64,000 bases of DNA from Darwinimomas sp963643215 (GTDB lineage: Bacteria; Bacillota; Clostridia; Lachnospirales; Lachnospiraceae), in the NCBI GenBank assembly GCA_963643215.1, contig CAVIJY010000003.1, forward strand, positions 6,545 through 70,544, written 5' to 3'. Shown here piece by piece: positions 18,055-27,403 of the stretch. Positions within the stretch are counted from its first letter, which is position 1; each line of letters begins with the position of its first letter. The translations under genes and the position numbers were made by a program. A model generated the notes under the pieces. It was not told the DNA's origin and ran no database searches. It saw only the letters and a program-made list of their open reading frames with translations.

Positions 18055-18291
18055 ATGACGATATATCCGTATATACCTGTCCGAGCCAAGGACATTGTAT
18101 GCTCCAATGCCCGCAAAGGCAAGAATATCAGGCACCGGAATATCCGCGTTTTCCTCCCGGCAGAGGAATGGAACTTAGTGCAAAAGGGCTTTTCGGAGAA
18201 TGAATATGCGAAGAGTTTTTTCAGGCAACGGCTTGAGAAGCAAGCGCGGAAAGGATACAATCTACGGGTGAGAATCCAAAGGGCTGATTAA
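18055..18291 (+). CDS. Possible small basic ORF with ribbon-helix-helix-like tail
   Basis: This 79-codon frame fills most of the 298-bp gap between divergent citC and ychF. The second half (NIRVFLPAEEW, then SENEYAKSFFRQRL) has the strand-helix-helix look of a small DNA-binding protein, and the whole is strongly basic. However, no convincing ribosome site precedes the ATG at 18055, the turn between the helices is shorter than in known families, and the frame also opens upstream across citC. It could be a remnant or chance. The ychF promoter must also lie here. Confidence 0.25.
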   Translation: MTIYPYIPVRAKDIVCSNARKGKNIRHRNIRVFLPAEEWNLVQKGFSENEYAKSFFRQRLEKQARKGYNLRVRIQRAD

Positions 18292-18318
18292 AGGAAATTC
18301 AAAGGAGAACAGACATAT

Positions 18319-19416
18319 ATGAAATTAGGAATTGTAGGCCTTCCCAATGTGGGGAAAAGCACTCTTTTCAATTCGCTGACCAAGGCAGGCGCACAGGCTG
18401 CAAACTATCCGTTCTGTACCATTGACCCTAATGTGGGCGTAGTCGCCATACCTGATGACCGCCTCAAGGCGCTCGGCAATCTTTATCATTCTAAAAAGGT
18501 GACCCCAGCTACGATAGAATTTGTCGATATAGCCGGACTTGTAAAGGGTGCAAGCAACGGTGAAGGCCTCGGCAACCAGTTTCTCGGAAACATCCGCGAA
18601 TGCGACGCTATCGTACATGTAGTCCGCTGCTTTGAGGATACCAACGTCATCCATGTAGACGGCTCTGTCGATCCCTTAAGAGATATAGAAACCATCAATC
18701 TTGAGCTTATATTCTCTGATCTCGAGATTCTGGAGAGACGAATAGCCAAAACCTCCAGATCCGCCATGAATGACAAGAGACTCAAGAAGGAGCTTGATGT
18801 CCTCAAGGAGCTCAAGGAGCTGCTTGAAGCAGGCGAGCTTGCGATCAAATATCACAACGACGACCCGGAGATCATGGAGTTTGTAGACTCTCTGGATCTT
18901 CTCACAGGCAAGCCGGTGATATTTGCGGCGAATGTCTCTGAAGAGGATCTGGCTGATGACGGTGCTTCCAATCCGCATGTGCAGGCGGTCAGAGGATTCG
19001 CTGCCGAGCACGGCAGTGAGGTGTTTGTGATAAGCGCACGCATTGAGGAGGAGATCGCTCAGCTCGATGATGACGAAAAGCAGGAATATCTGGAGGCTCT
19101 CGGCGTCGAACGCTCCGGTCTGGACAAGCTCATCTCCGCCAGCTACTCTCTTCTCGGACTTCTCTCCTTCCTCACATCCGGAGAGGATGAGACAAGAGCA
19201 TGGACTATCACTAAAGGTACAAAGGCGCCTCAGGCCGCCGGCAAGATTCACAGCGATTTCGAGCGCGGCTTCATCCGCGCTGAGGTCATCAATTTTGAAG
19301 ATATCATGGCATGCGGCGGTGCGGCCGGTGCCAAGGAAAAGGGACTTATGAGACTCGAGGGCAAGGACTATGTCGTCCAGGACGGCGATGTCATACTCTT
19401 CAGATTCAATGTATAA
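18319..19416 (+). CDS. ychF: Redox-regulated ATPase YchF/OLA1
   Basis: 365 aa, standard. G1 GLPNVGKSTLFNSLT at residues 6-20, the G3 DIAGLVKGAS segment and the C-terminal TGS-like domain (TKGTKAPQAAGKIHSDFERG) are all present. YchF is an Obg-family P-loop protein that prefers ATP, associates with ribosomes and takes part in stress responses. An AAAGGAG site precedes the ATG at 18319. It is the only plus-strand housekeeping gene in the left half and converges with the end of the injection-system operon. Confidence 0.96.
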   Translation: MKLGIVGLPNVGKSTLFNSLTKAGAQAANYPFCTIDPNVGVVAIPDDRLKALGNLYHSKKVTPATIEFVDIAGLVKGASNGEGLGNQFLGNIRECDAIVHVVRCFEDTNVIHVDGSVDPLRDIETINLELIFSDLEILERRIAKTSRSAMNDKRLKKELDVLKELKELLEAGELAIKYHNDDPEIMEFVDSLDLLTGKPVIFAANVSEEDLADDGASNPHVQAVRGFAAEHGSEVFVISARIEEEIAQLDDDEKQEYLEALGVERSGLDKLISASYSLLGLLSFLTSGEDETRAWTITKGTKAPQAAGKIHSDFERGFIRAEVINFEDIMACGGAAGAKEKGLMRLEGKDYVVQDGDVILFRFNV

Positions 19417-19460
19417 AAAGACCCGACCGGCAGTAGTGCAGACCACTCCTGCCGGTCGGG
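19416..19460 (-). terminator. Terminator of the injection-system operon
   Basis: Perfect 12-bp stem CCCGACCGGCAG (19422-19433) / CTGCCGGTCGGG (19449-19460) with a partly self-pairing loop. On the minus strand it is followed by TCTTTTTAT, so it terminates the long CIS operon; on the plus strand it lies just after the ychF stop but lacks a T-tract there. Confidence 0.85.
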
Positions 19461-19482
19461 CAGATTCATGTAAGTTTCTCTA

Positions 19483-20895
19483 TCAAATCATTGCGTGAAA
19501 CTGCTCTCTGACTGTTTTCAGATCCTTCTCGCTGATATACAGCTGCATGCGGCTCTCATTGCCTATAAGTCTTACTTCGAGGGTTCCATGCTCCGAGCAG
19601 AGCACGCATCCCGGATCTTCTTTACGGCCTGCAACCCATTCATTGTAAGCATCTGATGTGTTCTTCATCCCGCCGTCTCCCGGAAACAGTATGATCATGC
19701 TGTTCGAATCGAAGTTAAGTATCATCCCCCCGTCCCTGGCAAGCGGCTCCATCAGTGTCTCGCTCAGCTCATTCATCAGTACTATCCGGTGCGGCTCCTC
19801 AATCGTGTCCTTAAACCTTATGTATGCGAGATCTCCCGTGATCTCCATACTGTCGCCGGGCTTTACATCCCTGATGTCCGCCTTTCCCAGCATATTCAGG
19901 AGTTTCTCAGGCACAAACGGTTCAAACATATCTGTCAGTCTTCTCGTACGCCTCAGGCTTACCTTTATATTGCCCGCCATACGGTTAAATACATTTATAA
20001 GATCCGTGATCTCCGACCGTCTGGGCGATCGGCCTATAAATGTTTCCTCTTCGCTGTCTGCGGTTCCTCCCGACTCTTCTTCCGTGATCCTCTCCATGGT
20101 CGCGCGCATCAGCCTGAGTGAGGAAAGCTCTCTTCGCAGCAGGATAGCGAGTATCACCATCATGGCGCCCAGACCTGCGCTGAGCATGAAGGTGGTTCTC
20201 ATAACAGATCTGTGCTGAGTATCTCTGATTGCATCCTCATCCACAAAGCATCTGAATATCACCCTGGGTTTTTCGTTTTTATCCCCCGTCAGCATCATGC
20301 CGCTGTAGGAGACCTCCTTGCCGTCCGTATCTACCGCCAGATATGCCGACAGGTACTCGACACCATCATGTCTGCGGCTGTCGAATATCACTCCGTCGCT
20401 CGCCTCGGCACGTCTGACTGCCTCAATCTCCTGCTCATACATCTCATCACTGTACATGATGGATCCTGTCTTTGGGTCGTACCGCAGCAGCACTTCACCG
20501 CCTGCATCTATATAAACTCTGTAATATATCGTTCCGGCACTGTTGCCGCTTGCATCTCTGCAGTCTGCCGCAACATCCTGCTCAGAGACCGGAACCACCA
20601 TGGAATCTCTGGCCTCAAGGATGTCCTCAAGATCGATCTGTGTGCTCTGCGAGTATTTCAGCCTTGCGCCAAATGCGTTTACTATATTTTCCATTATGAC
20701 GCGGTATTGACCGACTTCACTTTTGTTTATATTTTTTTCGAGCACAACATGCTGAATCCATATATTTACTATGACAAGCGGAAGCACACAAAGAGCCACC
20801 TCCAGCCACAACGGCAATGTGAGGCGCTTTTCATGTCTGCTGTTCAGATCTTCTCTCAGATTCTGCTCTCTACTCAGCATCTCTCCTGTTGTCAT
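19483..20895 (-). CDS. Membrane HAMP protein with truncated, degenerate cyclase-like domain
   Basis: 470 aa from the ATG at 20895, whose ATGA overlaps the stop of the gene before; the frame also has an earlier start at 20910. Counting from 20910: membrane segment 33-53, an external sensor region to about 239, second membrane segment 240-258, HAMP-like linker 259-317, then MFEPFVPEKLLNMLGK..DVKPGD, the usual entry into a class III adenylate/guanylate cyclase domain. Where active enzymes have FxDI and GD, this one reads YIRFKD and FDSNSM, so both metal-binding Asp are missing, and the second half of the fold is shortened. It is probably a catalytically dead signal transducer. It is the last gene of the CIS operon and resembles its neighbour. 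Confidence 0.75.
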   Translation of the reverse strand: MTTGEMLSREQNLREDLNSRHEKRLTLPLWLEVALCVLPLVIVNIWIQHVVLEKNINKSEVGQYRVIMENIVNAFGARLKYSQSTQIDLEDILEARDSMVVPVSEQDVAADCRDASGNSAGTIYYRVYIDAGGEVLLRYDPKTGSIMYSDEMYEQEIEAVRRAEASDGVIFDSRRHDGVEYLSAYLAVDTDGKEVSYSGMMLTGDKNEKPRVIFRCFVDEDAIRDTQHRSVMRTTFMLSAGLGAMMVILAILLRRELSSLRLMRATMERITEEESGGTADSEEETFIGRSPRRSEITDLINVFNRMAGNIKVSLRRTRRLTDMFEPFVPEKLLNMLGKADIRDVKPGDSMEITGDLAYIRFKDTIEEPHRIVLMNELSETLMEPLARDGGMILNFDSNSMIILFPGDGGMKNTSDAYNEWVAGRKEDPGCVLCSEHGTLEVRLIGNESRMQLYISEKDLKTVREQFHAMI

Positions 20896-23546
20896 CCCTC
20901 CGCCCGGCAAATCTCAGGGGGCTCCTTTCTGTCGCAGCACAGTATATACCCTCTTGCGACGCGATCCTTCGGATAGTCCATCTTGACTCTGATCATCTCA
21001 GCTCTCGCCGTAAACATATCATGCTTCTCATAGGCCCGCACACCTTTCTCAAAATGAGCGGCCGTCATCAGCTTGAGCTCACGCTGCCTCTGCGGCTCTC
21101 CGTCGAAGATCTCGTATACAGCCTGAGATGTCTCTGTCTTGTCTATTGAGAGGCGTCCGAGATATCTGCTGTGATATTTGCCCGGAACCTCCTCCTGAAG
21201 TCTCTTCATGACGGATTCACTTACCAGAAGCGAAACATCCACATATGCAGCCAGACGCTCCATGATCTCCTCGTCTGCATCTCTGCTTACTGTCATACTT
21301 CTTCTCAGACTTGAGCCAAGTACATAAACTGTCGTCTCGGCACTGTTTATGCTTATGTGTATCCGTCTTTTTCCTTCAAAATGCTGCAGTATGGCTGTTG
21401 CGCTCTGCACAGCGTCGTCAGCCCTGTCGCAAAACACGATTCTCTGCTTTCCTGCCAGTGTCGATGCTATACCTCCATTGTCCGTGCAGGTTTTCAGCAG
21501 CTCATCATAAAACTCTGACAGAGACTCGCCCGATTCATCCTCCTGAACCTTCATGCTCATGACATATGCATCTCCGCTGTATGCGCTCCCCGGCTCAAGG
21601 GATATCTCCATATCGTCCTTTCCGGACAGTTTCTCACACAGCTTCATCGGAACAAATGCCTCATAAAGCTGTCTGTATGAATCTACAACTCCATTGAGTC
21701 CCTTGAGTATCTGAGACATCCGGTTAAAGCTGATCACCGTCGATGCCACCTCGTTGTGACCCACCACTCTCGCCTGTGCCCCAAGCTGTCCCTCTGCCAC
21801 CTTCATGACCGCATCCTTCAGATAAGACAGCGGTCTGAGGCAATATGCTATGACTGCGCATATTCCAAGCACTATTCCTATTCCGACTATAAACACAAGA
21901 ACCGACATTCTCCGGTTCATCTGCTGCATCCTGACTATGATCTCATCGATCGTCATGTAGGCTTCCAGAACATACCTGTGCCCTGAAGCCGTGGTCCCCG
22001 GGACAAAAACCACTACAACCTTGTTGCCGTCATACGCGAGCTTTCCGCTTTGCACCGTGTCGCTCTCGAGAGCGTTCTCCACCATGTCCTGCATAGTTCT
22101 TCCGGCTATCATATAAAGCGGGAGATTGTAGCGCAGATCGGGATCGGCGCTGTATATCTCCGTACCTGACGGGTACAGCACATGAAAGCTCATATTCTCG
22201 AGCATTCCGTCGCTGTCATAGCGCAGCATGTCCTCATACCTTGAAGTCAGCCATATCTGCTGGTCATCATCCGGAGATATCCTGCCGTGACTGAGCATAT
22301 CATCAAGCAGATCCTTGTTCAGATCATATTCCTTGATCTTCGCCATGGCAGAGCAGCTGTTTATGGCATTGCGGGTCACATATCCGTCTATATATGTCTG
22401 CATATAATACTCATACAGACCGCAGACCGCCATGATGAGCAGCAGCGCAAACATTCCGAGCCGTCCTCTCATGCTTTTGATATTCAGAATATCCTCGAGG
22501 GATTTCATTCCCAAAAGCATCGGCAGCACGACTGCAAAGCAGATCAGAAATCTCGGTATGAATACCATCAAAGCATCCACATCCGTAGGGCGTATGCGTT
22601 TTATTACCTTGTCCATGATGCCGTAATATCCGATCACCGACTCGGTTCCGTCTCCGGTAGATACAACGCTGACGAGCGTCCAGTCGTCATCGTAACGAAT
22701 ATAACTGGTATTGTAGAAATCAAATGATGCAGGGAGCGTCATCACCCCCGAGGCCGGCGTCTCTTCGATAACCGGCGCATCCAGATCTATCATAAAGCTT
22801 TGGTCCGTCAGATAATCCTTGTAATAAAGCCTGTGCCCCACCAGACAGAATCTCGCTCCGTCCGTCTCCTTGGCTCTCCCTTGGTCATCGCTTACAGAAC
22901 TCAGCACTCCGTCAGGTCCGCAGTAAAACACCCGCCCGAATGCGTCGACAAAGACCATCCTTCCGTCATCCAGCATGTAGCATTCATGACAGTTAAAGCC
23001 TACGCTGACGCTTCCGGCCTCCACGATGTCATTGCCGTTCAGCACATATCTTCTGAAAAGCGTCTCTCCGTCAGCCTTTCCCATGTTAAACAGCATCTGA
23101 ACCGTGTTGCCGGTTGCAGAAAAGCACGCCAGCTCGGCATCAGGACTGTCCAGTATGATGTCGGCTCCATGCCCGACCTTATTCTTATCTGTATCCCAGA
23201 CCAGAATCCCCCAGCCCTTTTTATCTTCGTCCGTCTGCTTTTCCTGCATCACGAATACCGTACCGTCATCCGCGACTACAAGCTCGCAGAACTGCCGGTA
23301 TTCCCCGTCAGAGTAGTCCCTGCTGTAGTATCTGCCTCTTTCGGAGATGGGATCTACACAGAAAAGCGTCGTTGCATAGTCATCCGAATCTATGCCGTAT
23401 ATCATTCCGTCCTGATATTCGGTGACAATCACTGAGTCCAGATATACATTCTCCGACCACAATGTCAGCGCTGCCGCAATGATCGCAGAAAAGAGCATGG
23501 CAAACAAAAGCCTTGTAAAGCCGGACTTTCTGTCGCTACCCCTCAT
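20892..23546 (-). CDS. Large membrane sensor with HAMP and degenerate class III cyclase-like domain
   Basis: 884 aa. Membrane segments at about 12-30, 325-346, 362-380 and 548-570. Residues 31-320 look like a beta-propeller-type external domain (recurring V.DDG..FV..., ML.DGRMVFVD). Residues 390-545 form a second external, probably Cache-like region. HAMP 571-622 leads to a cyclase-like domain (FVPMKLCEKLSG 631-642; body 650-815) and a short helical repeat tail 820-872. The positions of the two catalytic Asp carry VMSMKV and AGKQRI, so cyclase activity is unlikely. With the shorter paralogue just downstream it could form a heteromeric membrane sensor. Both close the CIS operon, 54 bp after the PAAR-like gene. 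Confidence 0.75.
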   Translation of the reverse strand: MRGSDRKSGFTRLLFAMLFSAIIAAALTLWSENVYLDSVIVTEYQDGMIYGIDSDDYATTLFCVDPISERGRYYSRDYSDGEYRQFCELVVADDGTVFVMQEKQTDEDKKGWGILVWDTDKNKVGHGADIILDSPDAELACFSATGNTVQMLFNMGKADGETLFRRYVLNGNDIVEAGSVSVGFNCHECYMLDDGRMVFVDAFGRVFYCGPDGVLSSVSDDQGRAKETDGARFCLVGHRLYYKDYLTDQSFMIDLDAPVIEETPASGVMTLPASFDFYNTSYIRYDDDWTLVSVVSTGDGTESVIGYYGIMDKVIKRIRPTDVDALMVFIPRFLICFAVVLPMLLGMKSLEDILNIKSMRGRLGMFALLLIMAVCGLYEYYMQTYIDGYVTRNAINSCSAMAKIKEYDLNKDLLDDMLSHGRISPDDDQQIWLTSRYEDMLRYDSDGMLENMSFHVLYPSGTEIYSADPDLRYNLPLYMIAGRTMQDMVENALESDTVQSGKLAYDGNKVVVVFVPGTTASGHRYVLEAYMTIDEIIVRMQQMNRRMSVLVFIVGIGIVLGICAVIAYCLRPLSYLKDAVMKVAEGQLGAQARVVGHNEVASTVISFNRMSQILKGLNGVVDSYRQLYEAFVPMKLCEKLSGKDDMEISLEPGSAYSGDAYVMSMKVQEDESGESLSEFYDELLKTCTDNGGIASTLAGKQRIVFCDRADDAVQSATAILQHFEGKRRIHISINSAETTVYVLGSSLRRSMTVSRDADEEIMERLAAYVDVSLLVSESVMKRLQEEVPGKYHSRYLGRLSIDKTETSQAVYEIFDGEPQRQRELKLMTAAHFEKGVRAYEKHDMFTARAEMIRVKMDYPKDRVARGYILCCDRKEPPEICRAEG

Positions 23547-23600
23547 TCCTATGCCCCTTTCTCATCGCTGCTTCGCTCATCAGATTCCGCCTGCAAGCCT

Positions 23601-23987
23601 CTACGGCACCTGTATATTGGTCGTCCCCGGATTGGTAATTGATATCACTCCGCCGTACATACACATCAGTTTGCACGAATTGTTCAATGCGGGCTTTCCT
23701 CCCACCAAAACTGTCGGTGAGCCGGGAGCCCACGGTGCGGTACAAACCGGTATGCACGGCATGGGGGTCAGTACCCCGAGTGCCGCTGCCGTAGCCGATG
23801 CCACCGTAGGATTGGCCAGAGACGAGCACATGCCGAACGGCATCACATTGACCATGGGAACATTGTCCATGATGCTTGCCACAGGAAGGTTTGACATCAC
23901 GCGTGCTACCGGAAGTACATTGAATGTGGAAGGAGCCATGCCGAATGTGCAGGCTGTCATGGCACCGCCGCATACTGCAAATCCCAT
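23601..23987 (-). CDS. DUF4280 PAAR-like spike tip protein
   Basis: 128 aa, glycine-, proline- and cysteine-rich. The pattern CTFGMAPS near the start, MPFGMCSSLANP in the middle and LTPMPCIPVCTAPWAPG followed by CKLMCMYGGVISI near the end is the DUF4280 family, which is PAAR-like and expected to cap the spike of contractile injection systems. Multiple cysteines could bind a metal. The start abuts the end of the 274-aa gene (1-bp gap). In Afp/PVC clusters the equivalent tip gene is afp10, normally next to gp25; here it is near the end of the operon. Confidence 0.85.
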   Translation of the reverse strand: MGFAVCGGAMTACTFGMAPSTFNVLPVARVMSNLPVASIMDNVPMVNVMPFGMCSSLANPTVASATAAALGVLTPMPCIPVCTAPWAPGSPTVLVGGKPALNNSCKLMCMYGGVISITNPGTTNIQVP

Positions 23988-23988
23988 A

Positions 23989-24813
23989 TCAGTTTTCCTC
24001 CTCGTCTATTCGCAGTCGATCTCCCGGACTGACAGATATCGTTATCTGCCTGTCCTTCCCTTTCGCCTTTTTTCCCTTTTTAGCAGACCCTTTTTTACCG
24101 TCTGCGGCCTCTGCGCCTTCGTCGCTGCGCCATTTGAGAACCAGCTCCGTATCCGCTGCCGTCACAAAGGGAAGCACCGCCAGATAGTCCCCCTTGTCGT
24201 CAGCATGGGTTCTTACCATCGGATAAAATACCGTACCCGCGGGTTCAAGCTTCCCTCCGTTTGTAAACTCTCTCACCTGATACTCTGCGTAGTCCGCCGT
24301 CTTATCGACCATCTCTCCTATGAGACACGCGCATGAGCTGTCTCCGCATACAGCCATGTACCATCTCCCCATGGGAGCTATACCCCGTTCATGATACAGC
24401 CTTATGGTATCCTGGGACGGATCGTAGCTGTGCGTAAGCTTCAGCGGCTCTCTGTTTTTTTCATCCGCTATCTCTATCCCGGCTCCCGGAGCAGTCCTTC
24501 CCTTTACGGCTGCCAGCCCCACAGGAACAGGATATCCGGGTGCGGGAAGGAGCCATATCGTATGAACATCCGCAGACTGCGGCGAATATTCCGCAACCTC
24601 ACAGGCTGTCTCAAGATATAGTCCCGACGATATTCTGATCTCCTCGCAGCCGCCGCTTCCGCTGCCATCGTCAATGAGTACCACCAGTCCGTCGCCTTTG
24701 TCAAGACGCTTTAAAGCACCCGAAGTATATATGCGCACTCCCGAGGCCGTAACCGTACCTCCTGTCGCACTGTCCCGAAGCTCTATAGCCTTTCGAACTC
24801 TGTATCTGATCAT
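23989..24813 (-). CDS. CIS-operon protein of unknown function
   Basis: 274 aa, not recognised. The first 190 residues are beta-rich and begin with a segment (LRDSATGGTVTASGVRIY) reminiscent of the Ig-like fold of carboxypeptidase regulatory domains; several Cys (CGDSSCACL) lie near residue 160. A Lys/Gly-rich linker (KKGSAKKGKKAKGK) precedes a short last strand ITISVSPGDRLRI. No signal peptide or membrane segment. Its ATG overlaps the stop of the DUF4255 gene by 4 bp and it is followed at once by the DUF4280 tip gene, so it is probably an accessory of the particle, perhaps a tip adaptor or cargo. That is inference from position only. Confidence 0.7.
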   Translation of the reverse strand: MIRYRVRKAIELRDSATGGTVTASGVRIYTSGALKRLDKGDGLVVLIDDGSGSGGCEEIRISSGLYLETACEVAEYSPQSADVHTIWLLPAPGYPVPVGLAAVKGRTAPGAGIEIADEKNREPLKLTHSYDPSQDTIRLYHERGIAPMGRWYMAVCGDSSCACLIGEMVDKTADYAEYQVREFTNGGKLEPAGTVFYPMVRTHADDKGDYLAVLPFVTAADTELVLKWRSDEGAEAADGKKGSAKKGKKAKGKDRQITISVSPGDRLRIDEEEN

Positions 24814-25382
24814 TTCGTCTCATGCTCCTGAATGGAGATCTCAACATCTGCAACGCGCGATACACTGCGGACATGCTCTGACTCTATCTGCACCGGTGCT
24901 ATCTTGTAAAACAGACTCAATCTGTATGCGTCCTTCTCATTGGTCCATATATCCTTGATCTCCGAATGCTCCGGATGAACCAGCTCTATATGCATATCCG
25001 GCGCATCGTTGGAACCGAATCTGGCCGCCTTCATAGTATTGTTGTCGTTGAGCACCTGAATGATCCGTCCTATGATCCTGTGCTCAGTCAGACTGCGGTG
25101 CTGTATATCGCTGGCCGAGCGAACCATGATCATATAATAAAGCTCCACATAAAGCGGCGGATATGTCTGCTCCCTGTATCCCCGGCTTTGCATCCCGCTG
25201 ATGCGGATATTATCATCAACCTTTATATCATAAAGATATATTCCCACTGTATAGTCGCCTCTGTCATCCGGAGAGCAGAGGCCGATCTGCGAGTCGTCCG
25301 GAATCAGATTCGGGATCAGTCCCTCCTTCAGATATCGAAGCAGCTCCTCACCTGTCTCTGCGATGATAGAATATCGTCCCAT
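24810..25382 (-). CDS. DUF4255 tail-terminator protein (Pvc16/Afp16 type)
   Basis: 190 aa. The family core is clear: GDYTVGIYLYDIKVDDN, then YPPLYVELYYMI, the DUF4255/Pvc16 N-terminal domain. In Afp and PVC particles this protein caps the distal end of tube and sheath and fixes tail length. The ATG at 25382 has GAGGGAG 7-8 nt upstream and is preferred over an in-frame GTG at 25397 lying upstream of that site. It sits between the MORN protein gene and the unknown 274-aa gene. Confidence 0.85.
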   Translation of the reverse strand: MGRYSIIAETGEELLRYLKEGLIPNLIPDDSQIGLCSPDDRGDYTVGIYLYDIKVDDNIRISGMQSRGYREQTYPPLYVELYYMIMVRSASDIQHRSLTEHRIIGRIIQVLNDNNTMKAARFGSNDAPDMHIELVHPEHSEIKDIWTNEKDAYRLSLFYKIAPVQIESEHVRSVSRVADVEISIQEHETK

Positions 25383-25441
25383 TAGATTCTCCCTCACTGA
25401 CCTTAGCCGTCGTCTCCGACCCGGCGCTTACAGGTCATTTC

Positions 25442-27403
25442 TTATACGCCGGGACCGCCGTTCTCGCCGTAGGTCGGCTGGCTTTCCTGAGTCTCCTGCG
25501 GCTGTGGATTCTTCACGGCCTGCTCTTTGGCGGCATCCAGATCCTCCTTGCTCGTCACCAGAATTCCGTTTCTGAACTCACCCTCCTGAGTAGCCTTGCC
25601 GGTTGCGGGATCATACAGCGTACCGCTTCCGTGATACAGTCCCTTGTTGAACTCTCCCTCATATATCTTAGAGCCGCTTACATTCTCGTAGAGCACTCCC
25701 TTTCCGTCATACAGTCCGTCTCTGAAACCGCCCTCATAGAGCTTATTTCTCGTCTCCGGATCGTATTGTATGCCCTGTCCTTCGAAATTGCCTCTTACCA
25801 GCTCACCATCGTAGATGAGCTGACCTGTCTTCGGATCGTATACCTTTCCCTTGCCGCTCATCTGCCCGTTTTCGAAGCTTCCCTCACAAAGCAGCTTGCC
25901 GGTCTGATCATAGAGCTTTCCGTCTCCGTTGTACTGCCCGTCGGCAAAGTCACCCTGATAGCATATCATACGGTTTCCGTCAGCGTCCGCGCCGCCCGGA
26001 TAGTAAAGCTTTCCTGCCCCCTGACATTGATTGTTGGCAAAGCCTCCCTCATAGTAGAGCTCGCCGTCCTTATACATGCGCCCGTCGCCGCTGTAATCTC
26101 CCTGCAGAAATCCTCCGCTGTATATCAGACTTCCGTCCTCCTCCGAGTACAGCTTTCCGGTGCCGTCATACTTCCCTCCGGCGAAACTGCCTTCATATAT
26201 CAGCGTACCCTTTTCGTCATACAGACGGCCGCTTCCGCTGTACTTGCCGTTCGAGAAGCCTCCCTTGTAGAGTATCTTTTTGTTTTTTGCGTAAAGCACG
26301 CCTTCGCCGTCGTATACTCCGCCCTCCGTCACGGTTCCGACATACAGCAGATCTCCGTCAGCATCATACAAAGTCACCTTACCTGAGTTGAAGCTGTTGT
26401 CCGCATACTCACCGTCAGCGACCACCTCTCCGTTGACATAGGTTTTTCCTGCTCCCTGCGCTGTGCCTCCGGAGAACATGCCGGAATAAACAATCGTCCC
26501 GTTCTCATACAGCTTTCCGGCTCCGTCATATTCACCCTCAGAGAAACTGCCCTGGTAGATGATCTGTCCGTTTTTGTCATTCAGCTGACCCACTCCGTCA
26601 TATACACCCTTGGTCCATGCGCCCTGATAGCATATCGTACCGTCCTGATAGTACGATGTTCCCTCTCCGTCATAGAGGCCTGCGAGGAAATCGCCGCTGT
26701 ATAGCAGTATTCCGTTCTCATACAGCTTGCCCGAGCCCTCGTAGCTTCCCTTGGCCCAGGCTCCGTCATATCTGACATTTCCGTCCTCATCAAACAGCGT
26801 ACCGCGGACATCGTATTGATTCATAGTGAAGTTTCCGCGATATTTGAGAGCCCCCGACGGATAGAAAAGCTCACCATATCCCTGATAAACCTCCATGGTG
26901 AAGTTTCCTTCATAATGCTTCCTGCCGCTGTAATCGTAAAGCCTTCCGAAGCCGTTTATCCGCCCGCTGTCAAGCTCGCCCTCGAACAGCACGGTTCCTG
27001 TAGAGCGGTCAGTCAGGCGCACCTTCCCCGTATAATCAGCTATATCGGCAGAATCGATAGGCATGGTTCTGGTGAAAAATCTCGATCTCACTGTCGGCCA
27101 TGCGTAGTTTATGAACAGAGCCGGCGCCACGATTACCAGAAGCAGCACGATATAAAAAACCTTCTTCGCGACATAATGAGACCCGAACAGTATATACTGC
27201 TCCAGCGTCTCAGGCGGTCTGCTCAGGTTTTTTATCTCCTCACTTACATCACTTGCCGCCTTTTGTGCTACGGACTGTGTCGAGATCTTTTGTGTCACAA
27301 GCTGCGCTGCGTTGGATATCGGATCGAAAAGAGTGTGTACCAGTTTCTTTACTGTCGTCTCGGCTGTAGTTATAAAGGGGGTCTCGTCGTCGAATTTGCT
27401 CAT
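25442..27403 (-). CDS. Membrane protein with about 20 MORN repeats
   Basis: 653 aa. Residues 1-80 are a hydrophilic, partly helical head (Ser/Thr/Ala-rich); a single membrane segment lies at about 82-101; from about 123 to 615 run roughly 20 tandem MORN units of 22-25 residues with the pattern Y.G.F..G.Y.G.G.LY; the last 35 residues are Glu/Gln/Pro-rich. MORN repeats form long curved beta sheets that bind lipids or proteins. Its start overlaps the end of the pseudokinase-like gene by 4 bp, so the two membrane proteins are made together, and the DUF4255 terminator follows. Role in the injection system is unknown; a membrane scaffold or docking platform is conceivable. Bitopic orientation cannot be decided from charges alone. 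Confidence 0.8.
   Translation of the reverse strand: MSKFDDETPFITTAETTVKKLVHTLFDPISNAAQLVTQKISTQSVAQKAASDVSEEIKNLSRPPETLEQYILFGSHYVAKKVFYIVLLLVIVAPALFINYAWPTVRSRFFTRTMPIDSADIADYTGKVRLTDRSTGTVLFEGELDSGRINGFGRLYDYSGRKHYEGNFTMEVYQGYGELFYPSGALKYRGNFTMNQYDVRGTLFDEDGNVRYDGAWAKGSYEGSGKLYENGILLYSGDFLAGLYDGEGTSYYQDGTICYQGAWTKGVYDGVGQLNDKNGQIIYQGSFSEGEYDGAGKLYENGTIVYSGMFSGGTAQGAGKTYVNGEVVADGEYADNSFNSGKVTLYDADGDLLYVGTVTEGGVYDGEGVLYAKNKKILYKGGFSNGKYSGSGRLYDEKGTLIYEGSFAGGKYDGTGKLYSEEDGSLIYSGGFLQGDYSGDGRMYKDGELYYEGGFANNQCQGAGKLYYPGGADADGNRMICYQGDFADGQYNGDGKLYDQTGKLLCEGSFENGQMSGKGKVYDPKTGQLIYDGELVRGNFEGQGIQYDPETRNKLYEGGFRDGLYDGKGVLYENVSGSKIYEGEFNKGLYHGSGTLYDPATGKATQEGEFRNGILVTSKEDLDAAKEQAVKNPQPQETQESQPTYGENGGPGV

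Noticed and set aside
25442..27403. MORN protein as a choline-binding or cell-wall-binding toxin
   Set aside because: The repeat is Y.G.F..G.Y.G.G.LY (MORN) without the paired aromatic pattern of choline-binding repeats, and no catalytic domain follows.
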